DNA of 64,000 nt from Pseudochryseolinea flava. Lineage in GTDB: Bacteria; Bacteroidota; Bacteroidia; Cytophagales; Cyclobacteriaceae. The notes under the pieces were generated by a model, which saw only the letters and a program-made list of their open reading frames with translations, made no database searches and was not told the DNA's origin. Positions 34,551 to 43,583 of this stretch are shown here, piece after piece (the first letter of the stretch is position 1; each line of letters starts with the position of its first letter). Location: the NCBI RefSeq assembly GCF_003286915.1, contig NZ_QMFY01000014.1:1-64000 (forward strand), read 5' to 3'. A program made the translations under genes and the position numbers.

Positions 34551-35009
34551 AGCGTGATTTTTTCTTTTTTTTTATATGATATTTTTTTGCGGTGCTTGAC
34601 CGGTAGTCAAATGTAGCGTTGAATTTCGCGAACTAATTTCACGCCCTTTTCTTTTTTTTATTTTCTAATGCATTCCAGTCATCAACGGAATCTCAGAATC
34701 TTTATGAGCTGCAACTTCCTGATTTACACTCCGTGACATGTTATTGTTTTTTGTTGAATGGTTGATTCGTTTTTGTTGTCAGTCGTTGACACTCTCTTAA
34801 ATCATCTTTGAATTGTCGGACGGAATTATCAGCAGTGATGATTGCGATCGTAACCATTAATTAACGTCATAAGAAAAGTTAACCGTTATGTGTCATCTGA
34901 TGATCAGTACAAGTGAAAATGTACTTCGTGATAATTATGTCCATTGCAGTAACTCACAAGCGCGACTATTAAAGAGTATTTGAAAAGTAAAACATAAATA
35001 TTAATAACG
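34551..35009. other. Intergenic region
   Basis: AT-rich, with long T and A runs at its left. One short inverted repeat (TTGAC with GTCAA around 34600) is visible. No credible gene or promoter consensus is seen. Confidence 0.5.
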
Positions 35010-38000
35010 ATGTCTATTATTCAACACGCGTTGAGCGCTGCAGTCAGCGGCTCAACATCATGGTCTCCGGTACTTCCTCCTGGCATTAAAGCAGGAATGT
35101 TAATTGTTGTACCACTAGCAAATAAACTTTCAACGCAGGCGCCGACGATGTTGTCAGTAGGTTATGTGAAAGGCGCGGAGTATGTCGGTGGTGCGGGTTC
35201 AAATGGCGCCGATTCCGGCCCTGCGCGTATAACAGTGTGGTACAAAGTTGCTGAAGGAAATGAAAGTGGTCAAACGCTTGAGATTAGCGCAACATCTGCA
35301 AGTGGTAACAATGGTGTTTGTCGTCCAATCGTTTATAAGAAAGACGATAACAAACTTTGGGATCTTCAATTTTCAAAGGGAAAAGATGATACGGGTGCAT
35401 CCACGCTATACCTGGCCACGTCAGAAACAAACTTAGATATGAACGTTGGTGACTATGTATTGTGTCTTACATCTCAAACAGATGGAACGCAATCGTCGAA
35501 TGCCACATCTGGGACAGGTGTAAATGGTCTTGCCAATAACACAAGAGCGACGGGGTTCACGTTCACTGGACTTTCTAAGATTGTCGATAATAGATCTTCT
35601 GGCGGTAATCATAGTTCACTGCTTGTTACCCACGCTTCTGTTTCATCAGGAATCGGCGCAGGTGCCGTGACAAGTCAGTATACTTTTGGTGGGACTCCGG
35701 CGAATGCTGCAGGTGTGTCCGGGGCGACAGTTTTCATTCGAATACGTGAACGTTCAATTCAACCTATTTCTCTTCATGCCGTGAGTAGTCACACCAATGG
35801 TTCTTCAAGCTGGTCTCCAGTATTGCCGAGTGGAATCACGGCTGGCATGTTGATCATTGTTCCACTAGCGAGTAAACTTTCAACGCAGGCACCAACGATG
35901 GTCACTGCAGGCTTTACAAAAGCAGGTGAATATATTGGTGGTGCGGGTGCTAACGGTGTGGATTCAGGGCCGATCAGAATGACGGTGTGGTACAAGATAG
36001 CCGATGGATCAGAAGGAGGTCAAACATTGTCAATCACTGCGCCAGCAGCAACTGGAAACAATGGTTTGTGTAGACCAATGGTCTATGCAAAAGATGTCGA
36101 TCTACATTGGCAACTTGCATTTGCGATTGGGAAAGATGATGCAGGTGGAAGTGTTGCGTACAATGCTCAGGCTGAAAGCGTGCTAAATCTTACCGCGGGT
36201 GATGTGATCTTGTGTTCGACGGCGCATAACGAAAGTACATCAGCTGTGCAAGATAATGTAACGTCTGCGACTGGGATTTCTTTTGGTACGGTTGCAGAAG
36301 TGATTGATAGCAGATCTTCGGGAGGATATCATTCAGGTTTATTAGTAACGGAAAATCCGGTCACAAGTGGAAGTGGTGAAGTTCTGATCACCCATCAATT
36401 TAACTATACGACCGCTCCGGTAGGTGGTGGTGTTTCAGGGGCAACGTTGTTTATACGATTACGTCAGGGACTTCAATCGTTCAAGAAGGTGACCAGAAAA
36501 TTAATTGGTACGCTTGGACAAAATATTGAAGGTACCGCGAAAGCTTTCATTCCAGTACCATCGGGTATCAGTGTTGGTGATATTATGATCATGAACGTTG
36601 TCTCGAAACATGCAGAGTGTCGTCCAAAGACACCGACTGACCTTGGCTTTAGACGCCTTGCAGAGTCTTTGTCGAATCATGATGAAGCAGGGTCAGATGT
36701 AGGTCCGACAGTGTTTAATACTTTTTTCAAGATCGCAGACACAGCGGATACAACGCGTACCTCCGTTGAAATTGATCTTGAACCAGCATCGACGCGAGCA
36801 GATCATATTTCCGGGCAGATCTTAGTCTTCTCACGTGATGAGGCTGCGACAGTATATGTCGATGTTGTAGATGGCGGAAATAATTTTGCAAGCAATACAG
36901 TGGCCATGTCGCTGAATTGGAGCGCGCTTGCGAACAGACATCTTGCACTAAGAAACGATGATCTTGTTATTGCCGCATCTGGTGCGAACACTGACGCTTA
37001 CAGCTGGGGTAGCACACAAAGCCTGACAGGTACTGGCGGCGTAACATTCGCGAAGGTGGAAGATTTATATGAGCAGCCTGCCAACTCAGGAAAAGATAGT
37101 GAGCACTTTGCTTCTTTGTACCGGGTGACTTCACCAGCAGAGACTTTATCTCAATTGACATTGACTGCAACCGCGACAGGGACTGACGCAGTAAGAAGAC
37201 CTGCTGGTCAGACCCATTTTATTCGTATACGTCAGACTGCCGCGGCAGAAGCCTATGTGCCAAGCTGTGCGTTCATTCACCATCCGGCTTTCCAACCTAA
37301 TTCAACAATTGCGGTGAAGGACGGTGTCTCTGATCAGACACTGTGGAACAGAGGTGCTCCTGATTGGGAAAAGGCGATTAATACTTCAAGTGATCCGACT
37401 TACAGTATCGTAACGCGAAACAGTAAAAAGTTTTTTAAGCTTAAGCGAAACTTTACCAACGGTGTGTCACCTGCAAACCTCAACTTAATTGAAAGGAGGG
37501 CTGAGTATTACTTAAAGTGGCAGCCAATGACTCAGCTGGGGACAAAACGAAATATCACGTGGGAAGTTGAGATCGACTCAATGCCAGCGCCGCCATTGCA
37601 ATACATCATACACCAGGATCATCCAGGTAGTGCACCTGGCTATACAACAAATCACCCGATTTTTGCGATTGAGATTGCGAGAGCTGATCAATATGTGCAG
37701 GATAAGGGAGCGGGAACTCCTATCAAAGCTCCCGCAGGTGCGATTATCTTTTGTCACAATGTGCATTCCGCTGGTGGATCAAGTAAATACTGGATGGCAA
37801 CACACAACGGCGTTCCGTATGAAGATGGAGGCACACCAATACTATACACGGGCACCAAGCGTCTCAGATTCGAATTTGCTGTGAAGTATGGCATCGCCAG
37901 TGAGGGTAGCGTTTACCTGCGCGTGAGTGATTTGACCAATGGGCTGACTTATGTTTACAGCAATTCTACAGAACCAACCGTCGCGCTTACCGCTTCGCAG

Positions 38001-38240
38001 CTGGGTAGTGTTGAGCTCGTTGGTGGAGCATTCAAACAAGGTGGCTACTTTCATCAAATAAGTGGTAGCAATGCCACAGATGCAGCGGCTGCGTGTCAAG
38101 AATACATTGATGCCGGAATGTCAACATATGAAGCTCATTACGCGTATTGGGCGTATGCTGAACGTCAACCAACGGATGTTGATTATGATGATGCGTTCGA
38201 TGATGTTGTGTTGAATTATTTGAGAAACCAGGTTGAATAA
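35010..38240 (+). CDS. Phage-tail-like triple-repeat protein
   Basis: A 1076-aa protein with no signal peptide. Residues about 1-250 and 250-490 are two close copies of one domain (SWSPVLP-x-GI-x-AGMLI-x-VPLA, then ADSGP-x-R-x-TVWYK, then VSGAT-x-FIRIR), and about 490-745 is a diverged third copy. Residues 750-1076 form a different beta-rich domain. The repeat resembles domains of caudovirus tail-fibre and virion proteins, which show the same GADSGP-R-Y-x-(I/V)AD order. No other phage gene is nearby. Probably a domesticated phage-like adhesin or a relic. Confidence 0.7.
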   Translation: MSIIQHALSAAVSGSTSWSPVLPPGIKAGMLIVVPLANKLSTQAPTMLSVGYVKGAEYVGGAGSNGADSGPARITVWYKVAEGNESGQTLEISATSASGNNGVCRPIVYKKDDNKLWDLQFSKGKDDTGASTLYLATSETNLDMNVGDYVLCLTSQTDGTQSSNATSGTGVNGLANNTRATGFTFTGLSKIVDNRSSGGNHSSLLVTHASVSSGIGAGAVTSQYTFGGTPANAAGVSGATVFIRIRERSIQPISLHAVSSHTNGSSSWSPVLPSGITAGMLIIVPLASKLSTQAPTMVTAGFTKAGEYIGGAGANGVDSGPIRMTVWYKIADGSEGGQTLSITAPAATGNNGLCRPMVYAKDVDLHWQLAFAIGKDDAGGSVAYNAQAESVLNLTAGDVILCSTAHNESTSAVQDNVTSATGISFGTVAEVIDSRSSGGYHSGLLVTENPVTSGSGEVLITHQFNYTTAPVGGGVSGATLFIRLRQGLQSFKKVTRKLIGTLGQNIEGTAKAFIPVPSGISVGDIMIMNVVSKHAECRPKTPTDLGFRRLAESLSNHDEAGSDVGPTVFNTFFKIADTADTTRTSVEIDLEPASTRADHISGQILVFSRDEAATVYVDVVDGGNNFASNTVAMSLNWSALANRHLALRNDDLVIAASGANTDAYSWGSTQSLTGTGGVTFAKVEDLYEQPANSGKDSEHFASLYRVTSPAETLSQLTLTATATGTDAVRRPAGQTHFIRIRQTAAAEAYVPSCAFIHHPAFQPNSTIAVKDGVSDQTLWNRGAPDWEKAINTSSDPTYSIVTRNSKKFFKLKRNFTNGVSPANLNLIERRAEYYLKWQPMTQLGTKRNITWEVEIDSMPAPPLQYIIHQDHPGSAPGYTTNHPIFAIEIARADQYVQDKGAGTPIKAPAGAIIFCHNVHSAGGSSKYWMATHNGVPYEDGGTPILYTGTKRLRFEFAVKYGIASEGSVYLRVSDLTNGLTYVYSNSTEPTVALTASQLGSVELVGGAFKQGGYFHQISGSNATDAAAACQEYIDAGMSTYEAHYAYWAYAERQPTDVDYDDAFDDVVLNYLRNQVE

Positions 38241-38256
38241 TTTTCGTCATGTTTAG

Positions 38257-38288
38257 AAAGTCAATCCGATCCGGATTGACTTTTTTTT
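38257..38288 (+). terminator. Intrinsic terminator of the tail-like gene
   Basis: The 12-bp stem AAAGTCAATCCG/CGGATTGACTTT with a 3-base loop is followed by T residues. Strong and close to the stop at 38240. Confidence 0.85.
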
Positions 38289-38387
38289 ATTTACACTCAT
38301 TGATCACCCGGTAACGTTTTTAAAAGCGTGTTACTGACTTGAAGATTTGTCTTTAGCATTATTGCAGTTTAAATCTACATTTGCAAG

Positions 38388-38515
38388 AATGGCCTAAATT
38401 AGCCTGAGTGAAATTATTTTGACGGTTTATATAGCGTGTATCATCTGATTTATTATTTTCGTTATGGAAGCCCATCCATCGCTCTTATACAGTGAGAGCT
38501 ATGGATGGGCTTTTT
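38388..38515 (+). ncRNA. Candidate small RNA or leader attenuator
   Basis: TACATTTG (38376-38383) is an exact TAnnTTTG box, with a TTTA at about the -33 place. About 130 bases later a strong terminator ends at 38515. Nothing in between encodes a protein. This could be an independent small RNA, or a leader whose terminator controls the gene at 38547. Confidence 0.3.
38468..38515 (+). terminator. Intrinsic terminator upstream of a small gene
   Basis: An outer stem (AAGCCCATCCAT with ATGGATGGGCTT) and an inner stem (GCTCT/AGAGC) are followed by TTTTT. It lies 31 bases before the ATG at 38547, an attenuator-like place. Confidence 0.75.
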
Positions 38516-38546
38516 AGTTTATTTTAACAGATACGATCAACGTGAT

Positions 38547-38801
38547 ATGAATTTAAATCAAGTTACAGACGGAGTCATTGAGGTTATTGCAATGAACAGC
38601 CGATTTACGAAAGACGAAATTGAACAGAATAAACCGCTAGATAAATATATATCCTCCGATATGAAGGCGCGTCTAGCGCGTGAGGTAAAAGGGAAATTTC
38701 AAAAGGTGAAAACAATAAAGCTTACCAATGAATTGTTTGTGACTATAAAGAAAGTTAAAGATCTAATACAGCATGTATACCAAGTTTATAACGAAGTTTA
38801 A
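38547..38801 (+). CDS. Small acyl-carrier-like helical protein
   Basis: An 84-aa protein of helical pattern that resembles acyl carrier proteins: a first helix VTDGVIEVIAMN, a linker with ENKPLDKYI-type residues, a second helix, and a final helix TIKKVKDLIQHVYQV. The usual DSL motif with the phosphopantetheine serine is not present (it reads SSDM), so carrier function is doubtful. Its last 29 bases overlap the gene for an outer-membrane protein, suggesting co-expression. Confidence 0.45.
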   Translation: MNLNQVTDGVIEVIAMNSRFTKDEIEQNKPLDKYISSDMKARLAREVKGKFQKVKTIKLTNELFVTIKKVKDLIQHVYQVYNEV

Positions 38802-39597
38802 TGTAGGTACTTTCGTGATCTTGTTAACGGTCGCGAGTTCAGCTATTGCACAGGAAAGGATATTCTCAATAGGCTATGGGAAAGCGTTGATAAACAACGA
38901 CTCTTCTACCTACACCATTTCCATTGACTTAAACAGAGTGCCTGGATCAAATGAAAAAGGTAATGGCTACTTTTTTGTTAATGAACGCATCGATAGTACG
39001 CGATGGGGCTATTATGCAAAGCCGACAGCTGATATTAATCTTGGAAGTGGAACGAGTGCCGCACCTAATAACGTATCAGTAGGGCTTGCTTTCGGACTCG
39101 CGTATGATTTTAAAGAATCAAAAATTGGTATTGCGTCGTTTTGTTTGGAAATGTCTCCCGATTTTGTCGGAGACAAAACGTTGAGGAATTCTTTAAAATA
39201 CCTGTCCCTTACGCCTTGTTTTCAGGTAGACAATACTTGGGATGGCATCAGTATCTTCTTAGGTGCGGGATTTTCTTATTCGCTAGGGAAGAGAAGCATA
39301 CTTGACGAGTTGGATCATGCTTATTCGAGGACAAGCGTTCCAGTATCGATGAAGCTCCGCGCATTTAATTTTGCTGAAGGGGAAAAGATGCGATTGCATC
39401 TATCGGCGACGTATAAGTTTAACAAGGTTTTTAATGATATTGAAGTCAATGAGCGTAGTTTTGATTTCTTCAACGTGAAAACAGATTTTTACCTGCTGAA
39501 AAATCTAGCTGTAAATTTTACTTACAACTGCGGATTTGAAGAACCGCTATTCAAGGAAAATAATGCATTCAGCTTTGGTGTAACGTTAGCCAGATGA
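38773..39597 (+). CDS. Outer-membrane beta-barrel protein
   Basis: A 274-aa protein with a signal peptide ending near SSAIAQ and alternating amphipathic strands throughout, ending in a strand with FSFGVTLAR, the type of C-terminus usual for outer-membrane barrels. No specific family recognised. It overlaps the preceding small gene. Confidence 0.7.
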   Translation: MYTKFITKFNVGTFVILLTVASSAIAQERIFSIGYGKALINNDSSTYTISIDLNRVPGSNEKGNGYFFVNERIDSTRWGYYAKPTADINLGSGTSAAPNNVSVGLAFGLAYDFKESKIGIASFCLEMSPDFVGDKTLRNSLKYLSLTPCFQVDNTWDGISIFLGAGFSYSLGKRSILDELDHAYSRTSVPVSMKLRAFNFAEGEKMRLHLSATYKFNKVFNDIEVNERSFDFFNVKTDFYLLKNLAVNFTYNCGFEEPLFKENNAFSFGVTLAR

Positions 39598-39970
39598 AAG
39601 TCACAACGCAACCACCCTTCCGATTCACCGAGAAGAGATGACAGAAGATTCAATGCTTACCCTTCACAGTTAAATAGTACGCATAGAATTTTGAATTGAA
39701 TGTACAGGACTAGATTTATTCCTGAAGGTTTACCCTGGTTCTACCAAGCTTTCTAGAACAGAGTTGCTGTTCCTTTGATCTTAATCGATTCGTCGCTTCT
39801 TACACAAATCAATGATGTGTTAAATGTTGAATATTAACATGTGTACAAAGTGAAATTTTTATTTCAGGGCAGGCCTTGTTGCGCACGTTCTTCCAGTGTA
39901 ACCGCTTATGCGATTGGAACCAGTTTATGCTACAAAATATTTATGCAGGTTATCAACTTGGCAGGGATTA
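39598..39970. other. Intergenic region
   Basis: Between the barrel gene and the convergent membrane protein gene. No terminator, promoter or credible frame stands out. Confidence 0.5.
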
Positions 39971-40480
39971 TCATCGAAGGTCGGCATTTCTTCGCTCACG
40001 AAATGCTCTATTTGTAGATACTGAAATAGATTTAAATATCGTTGACTTGCCTCGTGAAATGAGCTTGAATTCATCTCGATCGCCATCAAAAATCAAGGTG
40101 TCAGATATTCGCACTATATCCTGTTTTTCTGTTGATAGTCTACCGAGGTTGTTGAGAATGGGAATCATTACTCTCGCTTTTCGATCATAGATCCTACAAA
40201 AATACACGGTTGAAGTGTCTGGAGGGTATTGACTTATGTCAGAACTGATAAGATCTAGATCAACAATTGCATATTGATTCCCTCTTTCGTTACGCTTTTC
40301 TTCATATGAAGTGATGATTCCCTTGAACGAATGATTGAAACTTTGACGATACCATTTATTAAATATTCTATCGTCCTCGAGTTCTTGCGGCGCCACAATT
40401 AGAAAATTATAACCGATAATTGTCAATGATACTAGAAAAAAGCATACGAATATTCCTACCTTGATTTTTTGGTTTTTCAT
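39971..40480 (-). CDS. Membrane-anchored protein of unknown function
   Basis: A 169-aa protein with a short basic N-terminus, one membrane helix (about residues 8-30) and a soluble region with beta pattern (FKGIITSYEEKRNERGNQYAIVDLDL). Family not recognised. Lies just upstream of the decayed RHS remnant but on the opposite strand. Confidence 0.6.
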   Translation of the reverse strand: MKNQKIKVGIFVCFFLVSLTIIGYNFLIVAPQELEDDRIFNKWYRQSFNHSFKGIITSYEEKRNERGNQYAIVDLDLISSDISQYPPDTSTVYFCRIYDRKARVMIPILNNLGRLSTEKQDIVRISDTLIFDGDRDEFKLISRGKSTIFKSISVSTNRAFRERRNADLR

Positions 40481-40602
40481 TTGTAAGTCAAGTATTTACA
40501 TTTCATAATTACTTAAAACTTTGTGATTCCGCAAAACACCAATTTCAATTAGAGAATCCCGCTTGGTGTTTTTTAAACTGAGATCAGATTCGAGTTAGTG
40601 TA

Positions 40603-41306
40603 CAATGGCACATCGGCGGTATCAAATGGAGCAACGACGGCGGCGGCGCCAAAGAGAAAGGGTATAAATTCTCTTATGATGCGATGAATCGGTTGACAAG
40701 CGTCGATGTTATTTGCCTCCAAATTTGATCTACCTTACGATCCGTTTAATTCGAAAGGTAAATGGGAATTTGATTTACCAGATACGGATCAAAACTTTAA
40801 TGAGGGATCATCTCGCTATATTGCTACAGGTTCAGGCGGGGGCGTGGAGCAGAGGACCCTGAAAAAAAGAAAAAAGACACTTCTAAGAAAGAAGGGACGT
40901 CAGGTAGTGGAAGTGCGACATCGTTTTCATTTGGATTCGCTTTAGTTTTTGGTATGTCCGGAGAATGGGGAGTGGTAGTGGTTACAGACGCGTCGGGCAA
41001 TTCAAAAAGCTATTGGACGGTATCGGCAAACTTCGGATTTGGTCTCGATATTGGATTAAATAAAAAAGAGATAAAGATTTTAAGGTGGCCGATTACCAAG
41101 GGCGAGGGAAAAACCTAACAGTCGGCGTCGGATTTACAAGTGAAGCAAGAGGAGGTAATACTGGCAGCAATCCAAGTATGGACCCGACAGACTTTGGTGA
41201 TGCATACAAAGAAAGAACTAACTCCTACTCGCCATTCGCCGCCATTCCTGCGCCTACTGACGTCGGGGTGATTTATCAAATTAGTAGGACCAATTTCTAC
41301 AAATGA
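40603..41306 (+). pseudogene. Decayed RHS tip and toxin region
   Basis: Pieces of a former RHS protein lie in different frames. At 40603-40728 the frame reads IGGIKWSNDGGGAKEKGYKF and SYDAMNRLTSVD, a typical RHS repeat also seen in the intact protein (GNISAVKWSKGNGG). From about 40706 another frame reads SKFDLPYDPFNSKGKWEFDL, then a third frame (from about 40840) runs through KDTSKKEGTSGSGSATSF and ANFGFGLDIGLNKKEIK. A further shift at about 41080 leads to ADYQGRGKNLTVGVGF, ending with a TGA overlapping the next start. At least three frameshifts show it cannot be translated intact. Confidence 0.75.
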
Positions 41307-41659
41307 CAAAGAATTCAATGCTCTACTTCATGATCTTGGTTATACTTGGCATGATCGTTATGTTATTGTCAGTAAAACCGAGCAACAGTCTTTGCAAGAA
41401 GCACGAGGATCTTTTCCATTCCGAAATTAAGTCAGGTATGGTAATAGAAAAATTTATCGACACGTTAAACCATGCGACTGAGACTGTTGTCTTTGTGGAT
41501 GGGAATAAGAAATACATATTGCTGTTGATTCCAGATTCGAACAATAAGGATTTTGAAAAGATCAGGGTCCGCGACAAAATCACAAAAGTCCCGAACTCGT
41601 TCCAATTTACATTGAACGATAGTTATAAGTTTACATTCGATATTCAATGCGATTTTTAA
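41303..41659 (+). CDS. Probable immunity protein of the decayed RHS toxin
   Basis: A 118-aa membrane-anchored protein (helix at about residues 6-24) with a soluble domain including ETVVFVDGNKKYILLLIPDS. It begins 4 bases inside the end of the RHS remnant (ATGA), the usual toxin-immunity coupling. Family not recognised. It appears intact although the toxin is broken, which fits retention against sister strains. Confidence 0.6.
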   Translation: MTKNSMLYFMILVILGMIVMLLSVKPSNSLCKKHEDLFHSEIKSGMVIEKFIDTLNHATETVVFVDGNKKYILLLIPDSNNKDFEKIRVRDKITKVPNSFQFTLNDSYKFTFDIQCDF

Positions 41660-41799
41660 TTACGAAAGGAAAACTGTCTGTGTTAAGTGCTGATTACTTA
41701 ACCGTGGTGTTAAATCATTAGTTTAGCAGGAGTGAGTAAGGACGAATGATGAATCAGGGCAGCGAATCGAATCATCACATGAATTGACAAAACTTTGTC

Positions 41800-41807
41800 T
41801 ACCTTTG
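41800..41807 (+). promoter_or_regulatory. -7 box directing a leaderless mRNA
   Basis: TACCTTTG exactly matches TAnnTTTG, and the ATG at 41812 lies 4 bases after it, so the transcript probably begins at or next to the start codon. A TTGAC lies 13 bases upstream, closer than the usual -33 spacing. Confidence 0.5.
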
Positions 41808-41811
41808 CACC

Positions 41812-43299
41812 ATGCGTTGGCTTTTAATCCCCATGGTATTCGTCGTGCTGAGTGCATCTGCTCAGGTGCCTGATTCATTGCGGAATTCAACGCCATCACT
41901 GGATTCGCTCGTCAATCCGAAATCTCAGCAACTCGATTCCATCCAGCAATCTTTCTATGGTCAAGCTGATCATTTAAAAGCGAGCTACAAAACGAAGATG
42001 GACTCGCTCGACGCATCGCGTACAAAAATTACAAGCAAGCTGGATAGCTTACGGTCACTTAATGTGAACACCGACAAAGTCACGCATGAACTCGATAGTA
42101 TCGATACAAAGCGCAAAGCAACAATAGCGGCACTCGATAAAAAAATGACAGCACTCAAAGAGAAGGCCTCGAAAGGTGTTGCCGATCTCGGATTGCCAAA
42201 TGAATTGCAGTCTAAGGGGGTAATTGTTACACAAAAGATGGAGGACTTTCAACTGCCCGTAAAGGATTTAAATATTCCTGAATTGTCGTTGTCAGATAAT
42301 CCACTAAAAAATCTTGATGGATTCAACACAACAGCGTCGTCGCCGGTGGGAGAGATTGGAAACGTTCCTGATTTAAATGGTTTGGGTAAGGTAGGTGAAT
42401 TAGGTGGTGAGCTCGGTAAAGTAGAAGAGCTCGGAAAGCTAACGGAAGGGCTAGGCGATATTAAAGAACTTACGGGGGCAGTGGGTGATGTTAACAATTT
42501 GCCAGGTACGCTTGAAGGCAAAGCGGCAGAGGCTGCAGGATTGCCAGCCACACCCGATGCGAAGTCTTTGATGGGTGATATGGGTGATGTACCGCAGATG
42601 CCAGCAAATGGAACAGAAGCGAAAGAGATGGCGACGCAGCAGGTTCAGCAAGCAGTGAATCACTTCGCAGGCAAAGAGCAAGTGCTACAAGAAGCGATGG
42701 ACAAAATGGCGAAGTTGAAAAAGAAATATTCGAGCTTGAATAGCTTGAGTGATATTCCGAAGCGACGTCCGAACGAAATGCGCGGCAAGGCGCTGATCGA
42801 ACGAATCATTCCTTCACTTACACTACAAGTGCATGGGAGAGGAGAGTATGTTCTCGTGGACTTCAACGCCGCCGCGGGTTATCGCTTCAATGGTAAACTC
42901 ACTGCGGGACTTGGCTGGAATCATCGCGTTGCTTACAGTAAAAAACGCGACGGATTTTCTGCATTGCCGCGCGTATATGGTATCCGTAGTTTCGCGGCGT
43001 ATAAAATTGGCAAAGGATTTTCTCCGCGTGTAGAATTCGAAATGATGAATGCGCCCGTACCGCCAATAATACAAAGAACGAGCGGTGATTATTCTGATCG
43101 CCAATGGGTGGCGGGTGCGTTTGTTGGTATTAAGAAAGACTACCGTTTCTTCGGCAAAGTTCGCGGTACATCGATGGTTATGTTTCGTCTCTTCAATCCC
43201 GATCGAAAAAGTCCATATGCAGATGTGTTGAATATCCGCACTGGATTTGAGTTTCCGATGAAGAAGAAAGTGCGTGCGGCGAGAGGAAACAATTCATAA
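41812..43299 (+). CDS. Outer-membrane protein with coiled-coil and Gly/Leu-rich region
   Basis: A 495-aa protein with a short signal peptide (to SASAQ), a coiled-coil region (about residues 20-115), then a low-complexity stretch (about 165-235) built of GLGKVGELGGELGKVEELGK-like repeats. A further coiled coil (about 275-310) and a C-terminal beta-barrel-like domain (about 330-485) follow. The family is not recognised. It precedes the RHS genes on the same strand and could help present or anchor them, which is inference from position. Confidence 0.65.
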   Translation: MRWLLIPMVFVVLSASAQVPDSLRNSTPSLDSLVNPKSQQLDSIQQSFYGQADHLKASYKTKMDSLDASRTKITSKLDSLRSLNVNTDKVTHELDSIDTKRKATIAALDKKMTALKEKASKGVADLGLPNELQSKGVIVTQKMEDFQLPVKDLNIPELSLSDNPLKNLDGFNTTASSPVGEIGNVPDLNGLGKVGELGGELGKVEELGKLTEGLGDIKELTGAVGDVNNLPGTLEGKAAEAAGLPATPDAKSLMGDMGDVPQMPANGTEAKEMATQQVQQAVNHFAGKEQVLQEAMDKMAKLKKKYSSLNSLSDIPKRRPNEMRGKALIERIIPSLTLQVHGRGEYVLVDFNAAAGYRFNGKLTAGLGWNHRVAYSKKRDGFSALPRVYGIRSFAAYKIGKGFSPRVEFEMMNAPVPPIIQRTSGDYSDRQWVAGAFVGIKKDYRFFGKVRGTSMVMFRLFNPDRKSPYADVLNIRTGFEFPMKKKVRAARGNNS

Positions 43300-43386
43300 A
43301 GTTGTTGACTTGGCGTTTATGGCGTGACAATTCCTGTCACGATTTGTCTGGTTTTCCTGACAACAATTAGAAAACGACGTGATCCA

Positions 43387-43418
43387 TTTTGTAATTTAAA
43401 ATGTCTTTATGACATTTG
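43387..43418 (+). promoter_or_regulatory. Probable promoter of the RHS operon
   Basis: TTTTG (43387-43391), a 19-base spacer and GACATTTG (43411-43418, one mismatch at the first base of TAnnTTTG) fit the Bacteroidetes layout. The leader to the ATG at 43584 would be about 160 bases. Confidence 0.45.
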
Positions 43419-43583
43419 CGAACCTTAGTTCTCCGGTTCCCCAGTTAGCAGGCATTTAGAATTTGTCGCAGAATTGGCATCCCAGATTGTTTAGACATTA
43501 GTCGTACTTCAAGTGCAACAGCATCTTGCGAGTTTGTCGTGAGCTAACCGATCGCGTGAGACTGAGGATAAACATCACGCGGT

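Larger units (their letters stand above)
38241..38546. other. Intergenic region with two terminators
   Basis: Holds the terminator of the tail-like gene, a promoter box, a possible small RNA and a second terminator. No protein frame is credible here. Confidence 0.6.
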
